From Synanceia verrucosa (taxonomy: Eukaryota; Chordata; Actinopteri; Perciformes; Synanceiidae): DNA of 64,000 bases. The DNA lies in the NCBI GenBank assembly GCA_029721515.1, contig CM056552.1, positions 16,780,001 through 16,844,000 on the forward strand, read 5' to 3'. Shown here in pieces: positions 1 through 12,190 of this stretch (the first letter of the stretch is position 1; each line of letters opens with the position of its first letter). A program made the position numbers and the translations under genes. Under the pieces are notes generated by a model that saw only the letters and a program-made list of their open reading frames with translations, had not been told where the DNA came from and did not search any database.

Positions 1-469
1 ATTGAAAAACTGGTCTTTTTCTTGCAGTTCTCATGAATGCAATTATGGTTTGGAGATGCTAATTTGTGGAGGAGTAGTTCTGAGCGGGGATGAGGGAGTA
101 ATCAGTGCGTATTCATGTTTGAAGGCTTGACAGATTGACCGATGCATGCTGTCGAGGTAGATATGATGCTGATGGATTTACCCACAATCCTTTTCTCCAT
201 GCATCAGAGCTGACATGGCAACCGCTAAGCAATAATTCAGTTACCCCACTTAGCCCCCTTCTTTATGTCTTGAAAACTACATTTACCTTATAGGGTTTCA
301 TATTATGGAGCTCTTTTCAGTTGCTGTTTTGGATGTTTTTGCAATATCCAAAAAGCTTTCCAAATAATTTTAAAAGTCAAATTTGTCAAATCTCTCATGT
401 GCTCCATCATCTTTCTCCCCTCATTTACAATATCATATCTGCCTCAGTATATGTTGGTCAGTGTGTTTA

Positions 470-503
<34 letters not shown>

Positions 504-771
504 CATGTGAGGATTAATAATTAGCCCTCATAAAAATACTTCTTTAAAGTCCCATAGATTTGTTAAAATCATGCACACGTGTCATCACACCACAAATAAA
601 AGAGTTAAGTAAAACCCTCTTTCCTCTGAGGCATTATAAAACATTCACTTTTATGAAAGGCTTTAATTGTCCAAAAACAATTGTGACTACTGAAAATATT
701 CTTGGACTCCTTTATCGTCAGCTTTCTGGTGTTACCCTAGGGAATGGTTCAGTCCGGGTAGTGCTACTCAC
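1..771 (-). other. tox2: tox2 intron 3, first 771 nt
   Basis: Sequence following the exon 3 donor (gtgagt at 771-766). It holds a TG microsatellite at 471-500 and otherwise AT-rich intronic DNA. No other exon or RNA gene was recognised. Confidence 0.8.
471..500. repeat. (GT)n microsatellite
   Basis: About 13 GT units followed by tatgt, in tox2 intron 3. Short reading frames across it translate to alternating Cys and Val and are not genes. Confidence 0.95.
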
Positions 772-1059
772 CGAGGGCATTTGGCTGGAGACGAGGTGGC
801 TGTCCTGTGCCAGCATGTTAGACATCATGAGTGTGGGCAGCTCTGGGTAGGAATATGGGTTGATGAGCCCATTGTGTTGCAGCGAGTGGCAGAGGTAGCC
901 TGTGGAGTCGTGCTCCATCAGGTGAAGAAGAGGAGGCTCGGGATGGTTGGGAGGAGTGATGGGGGGGATCTCGTAGTCTTCATCCCCGGCTCCATTTCCA
1001 CCACCTGAGCCGCCACCTCCGCCTCCTCCTCCGCCGCCACCAGTCTGACCTGTGTAGCT
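772..1059 (-). CDS. tox2: tox2 coding exon 3 with EIPPITPP motif and glycine tract
   Basis: This exon encodes 96 residues. It opens SYTGQT, then a run of 11 Gly, then SGGGNGAG, then DEDYEIPPITPPNHPEPPLL. It later contains YSYPELP and MMSNMLAQDSHLVSSQMPS. EIPPITPP is the family signature upstream of the HMG box. DYEIPPITPPN-x-PEP-x-LLHL and SNMLAQDSHL match TOX2 better than TOX (DFNIPPITPPSLPD, SNMLGQDG) or TOX3. The acceptor is gtcgccttcag/AGC and the donor is TCG/gtgagt, both strong, and both boundaries are phase 0. The Gly tract replaces the short SENN-like linker of mammalian TOX2 and is encoded by mixed GGN codons. The downstream exons, including the HMG box, lie beyond the left edge of the window. 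Confidence 0.95.
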
Positions 1060-1569
1060 CTGAAGGCGACACAGAGAGAAAACAGTGAGAAAACTGAGGT
1101 GTGAGCAGTAGTTCTGCATGACACTATTCCATATGGGTTACAGATGTAGACATTCAGTTGACCATGATAGAGTTACTACATAGAGAGTTTTAACAGTTCC
1201 AAAAGGTCTATTCATTTCCTACATACGGAGCACTTCCTTGGATGAATGCAAACCATTTGAATCACTAGTATCACAGAAGATGAGCATCCCATTTCAAAAC
1301 ATCTAGTTATTAATGAACACTCAAAGTTACAAGACTGTACATAAAATGTGAGGACAAAAGTTAACTCTCAAGGTTTAAATCTTTTTTTTTCTTGTTCAGT
1401 TTTGGATGAATGCATCTACACCTGAAAGCAAAAAGAAAACTCTTGACCGTTCTCATTCTCTAAAGCAGCTGAAGTTCATGGGTATCACAGTATTCAAAGC
1501 CATTCACAACAGCTCTCCAAAAATATATTAGAATTTTTGTATTATTGTTTTTTTTTCATATTTTTTGGT

Positions 1570-1672
1570 TATTTTGCCTTTATTTAACAGTGACAGTACA
1601 GTGCGGCCATGGGACAGCCCTGCTATATGGGGGCACCTGTTCTACCAGGTGAGCTACCTGGGCACCCCCACC
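1570..1672 (-). mobile_element. tRNA-derived SINE fragment
   Basis: Read on the minus strand, this begins near a ggtgcccaggtagctcacctgg stretch whose TAGCTCACCTGG (plus-strand positions 1645-1656) resembles a Pol III A box. It ends in an AATAAAGGCAAAAT-like tail at 1570-1585. Both ends match a SINE that is common in percomorph fish, as I remember it. The middle, including the expected B box, is largely missing, so this is an internally deleted copy about 100 nt long. Confidence 0.6.
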
Positions 1673-3215
1673 AAGAATAGTATTAAATTAACAGCTCAAT
1701 GCTCTATGCTGGGGAAGAAAACAATACCATTACAACTGACTAACAGCTAAGCTAACTGTAACTTATAAATATATGTAGGGAAGGAGATGTCCTTTGTCTT
1801 GATGCATATTTGTATATGCCATCAACTAATTGCCTAGATTAAACGAAGGTAGCCATAGTAACAATATTTCTGGTTTGTACTGCATTGCCAATTACCCTCC
1901 ATTGTTGAAACTGACCTTACCTTGAATTAAACAGACCACAACAAAGAAAAACTCGAATAGCTATTGAAGACATGCTATAAATGCATTAATGCTTTTTGGT
2001 GTCCTGATATAGACAAAAGACTCTATTTTATCTTGTGGTGTTTGCCTCTGAACCTCATCCATTATTTTCATACAGTGTATCAGAACTCTCTGAATTATCA
2101 TTTAGAGAGTTAGACTGGAAAAAAAATAATGATATCCTGTGATTGTCAATTTCTAAGCGAGGACTCAGGATAAAAATGTATTGTGACAGCTGTACTGATG
2201 TAAGTACCATTTGTTTGATCCAAATAAATGCAAAATCCGCTATGCTTGGATCTACTGACCACTATGTTGGTGGATTTATTGAACACATCCATGTAAAAAC
2301 ACCTTAACAACAAATAAGGCTGGCTGAATATAGCCTTAAGAATCATTAATATGTAAGCACTTTTTCCACCAATCAATTCCGTTTCCTGTCATTCTGCAAA
2401 TAGCTTTGTAAACTGTTTAAATTATCTTAACTTATCTGTCAGTTTGTTAGAAAAGGTGTAATTATGTGTCATATGTTGAACGTCTCATTTTGGAACAAAA
2501 ATTCAATGCACACTGATCAGTAATAAAGAAGACGGACAGCGTCTGTATTTGTGTGTTGTCGTGCTAACAGAGTAAGTCCAATCAGATCAGAGATCAACAC
2601 TGAGCAAGAAGAAAAGAAAAATAGCAGGGAAATTCAACGGGGAATGAAAAGCAATTTTGTCTGAGACGATCCAACTTGACTCCCATTGTAATGACTGAGT
2701 CAAATTAATCATCACAAATAATATTCTGGTGTCAGCCATTCAAGGGTTTTTTAATAGAATTTTTATGATTCATGTCTAGCAGTATACATCAAACAGTCAG
2801 TTCTGCAACATTTCTGAAATAAATTCAATATCATCTTTGTGTAGGCTGTCATCCTCAGCAGCAGAGTGGTCATTTATCTCTCAAACAGATACTTTTAGAA
2901 AATAAGGGGCATGGGGAGATGGAAGAAAGGAGAGAGGATACAGGGTACATTTTTTTCTTGTTTCTCTCAACCATGTTTCACAATAAAGGTGAGTGTAAAG
3001 GCCCAACCTCTAATATTGTGACCATAGAAATTACAGGTTTGTTATGATATATAAATGAAATGGCTCACTTCCAAATGATAAGTTCTTATTTTTTTAGCTG
3101 CTTGGAATAAAAACAAATACTATTTTACTGTAAACAAACCTCAATCGGCATCAGAAAATATGTGGATTTTGTTGCTGTCTAATGTTGCTGTTTGTTCATT
3201 CAAAGTGATAGTAGC

Positions 3216-3736
3216 TTTAAAGGGGAGGTGCTGTTATGTCATTTACAACATAGTATAATTTTTTTGTCTTTTATGATTAAAATTACAATCTTAAATGTTA
3301 GTATGAATTGAAATATAATAGAACTGGTAATCATGACACAACCAAATGGGACAATACAAGTGTAACACAAAGCCTTTATCTTTTATTTTTTATGAAAGAA
3401 AAATATAAATCATAATATAAAGTGACGACCAAATCATGCCACCCCAGGCCATCCCCTAGACACGGCCCTGCCTCATGTACCATACTTGTACCGACCCGTG
3501 ACCCTCACACAGAGGTACGTACCGAACCATGACATGTGTGTACCGTTACACCCCTATTTTTTAAAAATTGGACCTTATTTCTGGGATAAAATGCGACTAT
3601 TTACTCACCCATATCACTTTGGAGTCATTTGGAGTATTTCTGACAATATTTGGATTTGATGATATTCATTTAACATGAGTGAATGGGGCACTGAAATGCA
3701 GCCAGTAAATTACATAAACAGCACTTCCCCTTTAAA
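3216..3736. mobile_element. nonautonomous DNA transposon (MITE) with about 31-bp inverted ends
   Basis: The left end (3216-3246) and the reverse complement of the right end (3705-3736) both begin tttaaaggggaggtgctg or tttaaaggggaagtgctg. They agree at 29 of 32 aligned positions with one single-base gap. The element is 521 bp with no coding capacity. Both ends carry TTAA, which would fit a piggyBac-like TTAA duplication, but no family was identified. A second repeat fragment (3470-3555) sits inside it. Confidence 0.7.
3470..3555 (-). mobile_element. hAT-like terminal fragment nested in the MITE
   Basis: On the minus strand this starts aggggtgtaacggtacaca and continues with ggttcggtacgtacctc. 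It resembles the end of the GGGGTGTAACGGTAC hAT-type elements that are frequent in fish, as I remember them. Only one end is visible, so it is truncated, or it was captured by the surrounding element. The family call is from memory. Confidence 0.5.
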
Positions 3737-4390
3737 TCTTTTTGTGATTTGTCAATGGTGCGAGTTTCATTTTTTCATTGGGATCACAAATTTTGTCTTT
3801 TCATGTACACAGGAACAAGCTTCGTTTTACAACACTAGCTTTCAGCAGGATTTTAATGCATCCAATGTCTTCAAAATCTACACCAATCTAAGGCAGTAAG
3901 CACAAAGCCAGATGAGAGGAATTTCATTCAGTTACAACACCTAAAACACTAAAACACCCGTCTTTAATTTGACCACTAAAAAAGGATGTTAGTGATGTTT
4001 TATTGTGAGACTCGACGTTTAAAGCACACTTTCATCTTCCTACGTGTTACACAAAATGGAAAAAAGAAGAGGAGTGAAAGAAGTGTGATTGCCTCAATTT
4101 GATTTACTTTGTCCTGACATAGCCTGCGAGCTGGTTGATATTAATTTTCCAGGCTGTCCTTTGAAGACAGATGTTTTTGTAAACCTCTGGGGATAGTGTT
4201 ATTGTTTGGTCTAATGGACAAGAAAACGAACATTTCCTGAGATTCAATTTCCCTCATAATTGTTGGAAGGAAACTGCTGTAAACACTGAGGGCATTGTGT
4301 AAAGTGAGTCTCAGAGCTTTCGCATCACCACCATCTTTCACTACGTGCTTTACAACGACTGCCGTTAATCTGAGGACCACCATGCTTAGT

Positions 4391-4393
<3 letters not shown>

Positions 4394-4428
<35 letters not shown>

Positions 4429-4494
4429 GTATATATATATATATACGTATATATATATATATATATATATACGTATATATATATAGATATATAT
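4394..4494. repeat. (AT)n microsatellite with ATACGTAT interruptions
   Basis: About 100 nt of AT dinucleotides broken by three TACGTA interruptions and one AGAT. It is self-complementary over its whole length. Ile/Tyr-repeat frames over it on either strand are artefacts. Confidence 0.95.
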
Positions 4495-7400
4495 GCACAA
4501 CAGAAACATTTTCCCAATCCCGTCCGTTGCTTTTGATTGTGCGAAGGGACGAGGACTGAGCACGTGTCATGTGTTAGACTGCTGTGAGGGCTCATCCAGT
4601 GCCCTTGATGATAAAATGTAAATACCAAGGACGTTCCCTGTTGGATTGTGGCAAGATAAATTATTCATACACCTCTATTCACAATGAGCTTGCATGTACA
4701 GAGCCACATGTACACTCCGGCTAATGTATACTCTTTTCTCCTTTAAAAGTAAAATCTAAACAAAGGCAATGTGTTTGATGGATCGCACAGACCAGCATGT
4801 GTCCTAGTATGGAATAGGCTTTTCAAACAAAAGCCCCCTCCTCCCCCCACCCCTGAGGTACTCGTCATGGTTTACTTTCAATAATCAGGGCCACATTCCT
4901 ACCAAAAGCTGCACTACACACAGATTCTGTTTTCTGACTGAAACATCCTTTATTTTCCTCCTCTGATCAATACCACACAAACATATATATATATGTATAG
5001 GGAGCGTTATTTCCAATGCGCAGTATGCTCAGTCTGCACAGTGAGCGAAACACAATCTGTAACATTTTAATTAAGAGACAGCTCTCTCGACTGTAAGTGT
5101 TACATACCAGCACACCTTTCATTTGAAAGAAACAGATGAATAGACAGTTGGTCTGGGACTCAGAGAGAAAATAACATTGATTGGGGAGCTTTCCAGCTTG
5201 TCTTTTATTTGGCACAGATCTCTCTCTCCCTCTGTAACACTGCCTGAGTATTCAAGGCCTTCTGGAGATGATATTGACTGTGGCGAATGACTCATTATCT
5301 GTACATTCTTCCTCTTATTAGATTATTGTTGCAATGCCTGTGGAGATCTGGATTTGGGGATATAACCCAATTAATGTTAAATTGTATATTAATTCTGTAA
5401 AATGATTCTCTGTCAAGTAAGATTCGTGGGTACAATGAAAGAGCTGCATGTCGTTTAGTATTCGTAAAAAACACTACATGATGTTGGCACAATGCAGGCT
5501 GTTCATTTTCACTGTTCATTGCTATGCCAACAAAAACTTATACAATGTAATTTCGTTTCTTGGGTACATACAATCATCTGTATGTATTGTAAGTTTGTAT
5601 ATATTACACAAAACTTGAATCTGGAAGCCATAAGTCAGCCTTAATTTATTTGACGTGTAACTTTCCTTTTCCAAAACCTAAGCAGGTTTCTTGTCATATC
5701 CTAACCAGGTAGACTTTTGCCTAAATCTAACTCTTTTTATTCCCTAAGCAGAGGTTTCGGGCTGAAATAGACATACGTGTAATGTGTTAATGGACATTCT
5801 TCGGAAAACACTTGAAAAATTACAAAATTATATTTTTGTAAGATACCATATAAACTATATTGATGATTGATTGATTGTTTCAGCCATAAAGCCAAATATT
5901 CTTTCTGCATTTCTTTTTTTGTTTTATATTAATGTAAACTGAATAAGTTTTGGGCTTTTGGTTATACAAAACAACATTTTTGATCCATCAACTCAGGCTC
6001 TGCTGGGCATGTTTTTTTGTTGGTGTTGTTGTTGTTTGTTTTTTTTTTAAGATTTTAAAGAATTCATGGTTATTATTTAATTTATGGCTATTAATTTATG
6101 GTTATTATATTGTAATTCAGGATTAAACAAGATATTCACCTGGACGTTCACTAAAGTTGAGCTCCGTGCAAATTCAAAGATCCAAAAATTTCAAATAATT
6201 TTTGGACCCTTTGTGCCTTTAATTTCAGTTTCTTCAAACAATAGTCTCTCTGTTCCACAGCATATAACAATATGTGGCTACTTTAACAATATTTTGGTCT
6301 GTCTAGACCAATAGTAATGACAATAATAATGATAATAAATTTCCTGTTAAATATTATCAAGCTAGAAATCAAGCCACAGTATAAGAACATGCATACAGAA
6401 GTATATTCAGACGTAGAGTTTGTTTCATAGAGAGAGGGCAGGACCAAGAGCTCAGAGACAGACGATGACAGATCTGCCTTACCATTAATGTGCACTTATC
6501 TTTGTCACAGTGGTGATTAATGCTTAAAATCCCCCACACACTACCGCTTCCATCACCACCGACACTCTTCATTCCAACACCTTCCCTGTATCCGCCGTGC
6601 AGCACTCGGCACAAAGAGACAAAGTCAGGCCTCCGTTATCTCTCCTTTCCACGCAGTCCGGTTTGCAAGGAGAACGCTGGATTTATCTTGGGGGAAAATT
6701 TGAGAGCATCATCTATTTTCATTCGCTCTGCCATCTCTCTCCCAGAGGAAGATTATACTGTATATTTATGAATGATCCTGTTTACTAGTGTGCACAGAGC
6801 TCTTGTTTTAATGTAACACAGGAGAGGCAAATAGCTGCTGTCAGACTACAAAGATCGCTCACTTTCAAACACTTAATGTGAACGGCACGAACTGATCTGC
6901 TATTTCTGTTTATTGGGCCGTTTTGTTTTTGATACTCCTCTTTCTCCTTTCCCTCTTTCTCTTTATCTCTCCATCTCTCTCAGTCAACTCAGGCTTAATT
7001 AAAGCCATCGCTGTTCTTCTGCTACAATATCATGTCGGGGGTATCAACACACCACAGAGTCCTCTCTAGCAGAGCCTAAAGAGAGAGAGGACCAGGGGGG
7101 AGACTGGGCCAAAGATCCAGTTACAGCCACCCTACACCTCCACTCTCCTCTTCCTCTCTTGGCTAGCCCAACCCCAGCCTGGCCCGTCCCCCAAACAGTC
7201 CTGGTCCCAGCTCCACAACCCCATTCAGCCAACCCACCACCCCCACCACCCTGCCATCTCATCTCCCTCTAAAACAGCCAGGCTGCATTATTTATCTGTC
7301 ACTATGTTACTGTTTGGAAATCATGAAAGGGGCTGGTGGGATAGGGATGCTAAACCACCGTCTACTTGGTTTCTGTTCTGTGAATGAATGGGATGGGAGG

Positions 7401-8784
7401 AGAGGGAGGTGGGGGAGAGATTGGGAAGCAGTGAGGGGGTGAGACAGGGAAAAAAATAATGTCAAAGTCACGCTCTTTCTAGGAAATAACATCCAGCTAC
7501 TATCTCTCCAGCCCGGGCCACAGCTAAGTAAGAAGAAATGATGCTGCTCTGTAACAAAATGCTTCTTATTTATCATTATGGGAGGGGAAAATGTGGAGGG
7601 AACGGGGAGAATGATTTAAGTGAACAACTACTGCCCAAAGTCCAAAGATGCAGATGGCCCCATTCACCCCAGAAACTGAGTTGATTACTAACTAACCTCC
7701 CATTGACTAAAACCCAGCCATTCTAATCGTTTATATTCCCCCTCTTTTCCTTTATGTTTCCTTTCCTTTTCCTCCCTCATGTATCCTGTTCCCAGTATTC
7801 GTCTCACTTGTCAGTCAAGGTCAGGAGGTCATACTCATCTGATCGCGTGTCAGAGCAGATTAGAATCAGAGCTTTTGTGCCACGTCATATTTCATTATGC
7901 GTTTGACTCATCTGGCAGGTCAGGGGGTCAGTGTGATTTGATTGGATGACAGAAATGATATAATTTGTGTTTAACCCTAGGCAGTATGAGGCTCTGAGTG
8001 GCGTACTAATGCATTTTGCAAAGACGGGGCAAGCCCTCTCCACAAGTGACTAATTTGAAGTGGCACACCGCAGAGTTGAAGGAGAGCCAGAGCTATTGCA
8101 CAACATGCTGAGGTTATAAGGGAGGCTTTATCAAATAATAAACACAACCTCCTTTGTACCTCTGTTTCTGTCTGTCTCTTGCATGCTTTCTTTTTTCTCT
8201 GCAAACTGATGCGAGCGCCCAGACATTAGCTGCCTCCCGTGCCAAATGTGTTGCGTTTCCCCTCCTTTTTGTCTTTCTTTATCAATTTGATTCACTGAAA
8301 AGTGTCACTGATCCTCTTTTCTCTTGTTTTTCTCTGTCTCTGTTTCTTTCTCACTGTCTAATAACATTTGATTTTGCCTGAAAAGGATCTGTCAGCAACA
8401 ACAACCACATTGCTGAACATTCAACTGGAACACAAACAACATTCTAATGGCACCCAAATGACTATAACATAGAATGGAGTGGATATGTAACAGTGGGAAA
8501 AACAACAACTACGTTAGTGGTCTCATAAAGAAAAACAACAGGCTTTAATGTTTAATATATAAACATAAAGCTATATTTTCCTCTGGTTTGCCTTGTGTGC
8601 ACAGGAAGAGTTCAGGACGTTTACGGTAGTAATGATATGCAGATGCTGCCCAGCGTTGGTGAAGACTTAACCGTGATCTCCACTAATGCGGTCAGAAAAC
8701 AAGCCATGAGTGCACACATTTGCTCAGGTTTCCCAATAGTCATCCAGAGTGATTGCGATGCCGATGTTGATACTGCTGTGGGTG

Positions 8785-8862
8785 ACGGGAGAAGAGGGAG
8801 GAGGAGGAGGAGGGTGGATGGAGTACGGAGAAGAAGAAGCAGAAGAGAAGGGGGGAGGGGAA
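8785..8862. repeat. polypurine tract, GAG/GAA-rich
   Basis: Nearly pure purine on the plus strand with GGA and GAA triplet runs, ending ggggggaggggaag. It is simple sequence. The Arg/Glu-rich plus-strand frame and Leu-rich minus-strand frame across it are by-products. Confidence 0.85.
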
Positions 8863-10479
8863 GATATGAATCCAACATTTCAAATGAGGACCATAATCAA
8901 ACTTATTGCCTGACAGGATGAATCTAGGATTACAGCGTTACATTGCCAGACATACAGTATTATTTCCAGAGTCTCCTCTGTCTCTTCCTGTTCAGAGTGG
9001 CCATGTCTCCTGGAGAGGGAAGCCTTTTCAACTTTACTCACTGGCACACACACACACTGTTCTGTGAGGCTTAACAACAGCCACCGCTACTGCTGAGTTA
9101 TGAGTGCACAGAAGTCACCCGGAGACTCGACAAGGCCAAAACAGCAGCCAGTCAACTGTTTTTTTTTTTGTTTTTTTTAAATTTTGAATGACTCTTCAGT
9201 TATCTGCTTTTCTACGCTCACTGTCAAAATCATTATTAACATGTGGACAATGGTGCCACTGTGTCTGAATGACAAAACTAATTATTGTTATAAGAGCAAG
9301 TAAATGGACAAAAAACAGCACAATAAAGGGTTGGTGGATCAGTACCGACCGACTCTAACAATGTTGAAAATAACAAAGGGAACGCTGATGGTGCAGTCAT
9401 CCAAACAAACGTGCATTATTCTGAGAATTGTTAGGATCCTGTCACCCACAAATAACTCTGCCATACACCAGGAGGGCGGGTGTAAAGAGTGTGTGTGTGT
9501 CATATAGTCTGTGACACGTGAGGCTGAGTGCAGTTCATCTTGCACAGACCTGACGGTAATAGATCTTGCTTTTGTGAACGTTTTACAGGTATCCATGATT
9601 TTTCTTAAAACAAAAATGCATTGTCAGAGACGGCTTGCTCTGTGTGTGTGGGTATGTGTGTGGCGTTAGTGTGTTCTTGAGAGTCTACCCTCCCTGGTTC
9701 AGAGTCAATGAGGCTGTGTATCGGAGGCTGGCACAGCTGGTGGGAGCAGGAGACTAACATCTGGACCCTCGTACTCTTGGTGCCATTGTTAATAAGAGGC
9801 TGGTGGGGAGTGGAGGGGAGTGGAGGAGACAGCTCTCCAGCGTCAATGAACCTCCCTGTCTCTCACCAGAGCTCAGCACTGCGACTAACGGTCGATGCTT
9901 CACAAAAGTGTCCACAGTTGAACCTCCAGCATCGCAGCATACATTCAAAAAGAAAAATCATTTGCTGGGTGAACATAAAAGAATTATGGAAAGTATTTCC
10001 ACCCAATTATAATACGCTCATTTAGCAATCGATGCAAAAGCTAGCTAACCATAGCAACTAATGCTGCTATTATTAGCTGCTAATGCTGCTATGATTAGCA
10101 AGCACACTACGCAAACTTTGGGTGATGAAATTTATCGTTTTAAGTTATAGAGCGGACAATAACAAGTTATGTGCCGAACGCTCCCGGCTAGCACACTACT
10201 GCCACCTTCTGCTCTGGAGTTGTACACACAATTTTCTCTTACCCAAAAAGCATTAGGTTATGTCAACATAAATGATTTTACACAATGTTATTTCACATCA
10301 TGCTAAAATAACATTACTTAATGATCAACCACAAAACATGACTATATATGGTAGAAGCTACGTGTTACACTCAATTTGACTTTTTTGAGTGTATGTACAC
10401 AACTATATTTTCAGAGTTAAACCCAAACAGGAACCACTTAGAATGCCTGGTTATTGTAGATTTTGGTAGCCACTAGCAA

Positions 10480-10800
10480 TGCTTTGGTCCATTGCTTCGG
10501 TCCAAACAGAAATATAACTATTGGATGGTTTGCCATGGAATTTGGTTCAAACATTCATTTCACCTTCGGGATGAGTTGTAATAACTTTGGGGATCCCTTG
10601 CCTAGGATTTTAAATTGCCCAGTACTCTGGTTTATAATCACCTTTACATTTCCATCGGTCCCTTCTGTATGTTGTGTGTATTCCAAATTAGCAAATGCTA
10701 AGCACTCTGAGCAACAATGGTGGATATCCTGTGAAACACTGCTGAACATCAGCATGTTTGCATTGCCTTTGTAAGTTTGCATGCTGATGTTGTTGTACCA
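10480..10800 (+). mobile_element. fish interspersed repeat, probably non-LTR retroposon-derived
   Basis: The sequence contains the phrases ttggatggtttgccatgga, taataactttggggatccc and gctgaacatcagcatg followed by atgctgatgtt. These match a very abundant percomorph repeat with gccatgaaatttggt and taactttggtgatccc, as I remember it. This copy is diverged and has no intact coding sequence. The class is uncertain. Confidence 0.55.
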
Positions 10801-11819
10801 ATATACAGTGTTTACAGTGTGCTGCTAAACCAGTATAATAAGAAATATTATATTATCTTATTTAAACATTCAGCTCAGTAGAGGAAATAAGCCAACTTAG
10901 TTCAATGTCAGCTTTGGGCTTTTTTCCTACCTTGAAGATACTGCATCAATAATTAACCAAGTATTTTTGCTAATGAACCTTCAACAGAACGTTTTCCAAT
11001 CTAATAACCAACTGTAAAGCTTTTTCCCCAGCCTTGTGGGAATCCCAGTTCAAGGCAAACTTTGTAAGTTTTTTTTTTTTCAAAGGGAAATCTCTGTGGT
11101 TATGAAAAGACTCGACTGACGCCGTTCGTTGCTTGTCTTTTATAATACTCTGGCATTTGATCCAGCACAAGAGTGAGTGTTTGGTCTGTCACCATTCTAT
11201 CGAGTGAGGGTGAAAGGCCTACACAAACACATTAAGGTTGTCATTAGTTTCATCTGATCACCTGGGGCAACAGGAGACCAGACAGTTTGGCAGAGCGAGG
11301 GCCTTACACAAATATACAGCTGTGCATTTCCATGTGGTGCCATGTCAGTTGAGTATTTCAAACAGAGGGCTTTTAAACAGGACACGAGTGAGTGAGGAGC
11401 GTGAGGTGGAGGTGGAGGGGGGGGGGTCCAAATGACTGTAAAAAAGGCCACAGGGACCATCTTTCTGCTGCTGCGACAAATATGCCTGCACATCTTTTTG
11501 CATTGTCTCCGCTCCCTGCTTTGTCAGCGAACAGCTATAGAAATATTTTGGCAGGCTCCTCTTTGTTTTCATTTCCACAAAAGATGTAGTGAGGGAGAGG
11601 GACAGACAGAGACAGAGGGAGAGAGAGAAACAGGGGGGGAGGCAGGTGAATGAGGTACTGAGTGGGAAAGGTAAAGAGATGTTGTCAAAGGTTTGGGGGG
11701 CATTATAGGAAAGGAGGATATGAGGAAGAGTGGGAGGTGGAGGGACAAAAAAGTGAGTAGGGAATTGGGAATATTGGGGTGACGATTCGAGGGTGAGGCA
11801 CAAAGTGGGAGAATCAACT

Positions 11820-12190
11820 GCAAGAGGAGGAGCCTGCCACTCTCGTCGCCAGCTCCAATCTAAACAGCGGGAGGAAGCTGTAAATCAGACTAATGCGGAC
11901 AAGCAGTAATTCAGACCAGCAGGGCCAGGGCGCTGGTGCGAGGACCCCGAACGGCGGGAGTTTACAAAACGCCGCTGCGAGGCTTTAATCAGCGCAACGA
12001 TCCGAAGATACAGTCTCCCCCAATCAGCAGGCTTCCTGTCAGTCACACACGGCTGAACCTGACCAATCAGGCTCTACCGACTGGCTGGGCTTTGGGCTGC
12101 TGCCAAACAAGAGAATTACTCATCTAAACTGCAAAGGTGGAATGGGCCTTTAATTCCGAGCATAGAGGGACGAGGTGATAGATTTGTCAA
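11820..12190. promoter_or_regulatory. CpG-rich block with three CCAAT boxes, candidate enhancer
   Basis: This block stands out from the AT-rich intron. It has roughly a dozen CpGs between about 11900 and 12015, and three CCAAT sequences on the plus strand near 11855, 12020 and 12062, the last two within ccaatcag. It also contains aatcagactaatgcgg and cctttaattcc, which resemble homeodomain sites. No long frame or splice pattern suggests coding. It could be a conserved noncoding enhancer or a cryptic promoter; function is inferred. Confidence 0.35.

Larger units (their letters stand above)
1060..9000 (-). other. tox2: tox2 intron 2, exon 3-proximal half
   Basis: Noncoding intron. It holds a SINE fragment (1570-1672), a MITE with a nested element (3216-3736), an AT microsatellite (4394-4494), a short AT run near 4980, and a polypurine tract (8785-8862). 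The stretch 6900-7600 has long pyrimidine- and purine-rich runs and is relatively GC-rich near 7080-7270. In 1680-3215 and 4500-6900 I see only AT-rich sequence with no exon, RNA gene or clear repeat. Confidence 0.7.

Noticed and set aside
11345..11803. 152-residue Ser/Pro/Leu-rich minus-strand frame
   Set aside because: Produced by a pyrimidine-rich simple-sequence stretch; no domain and no conserved residues.
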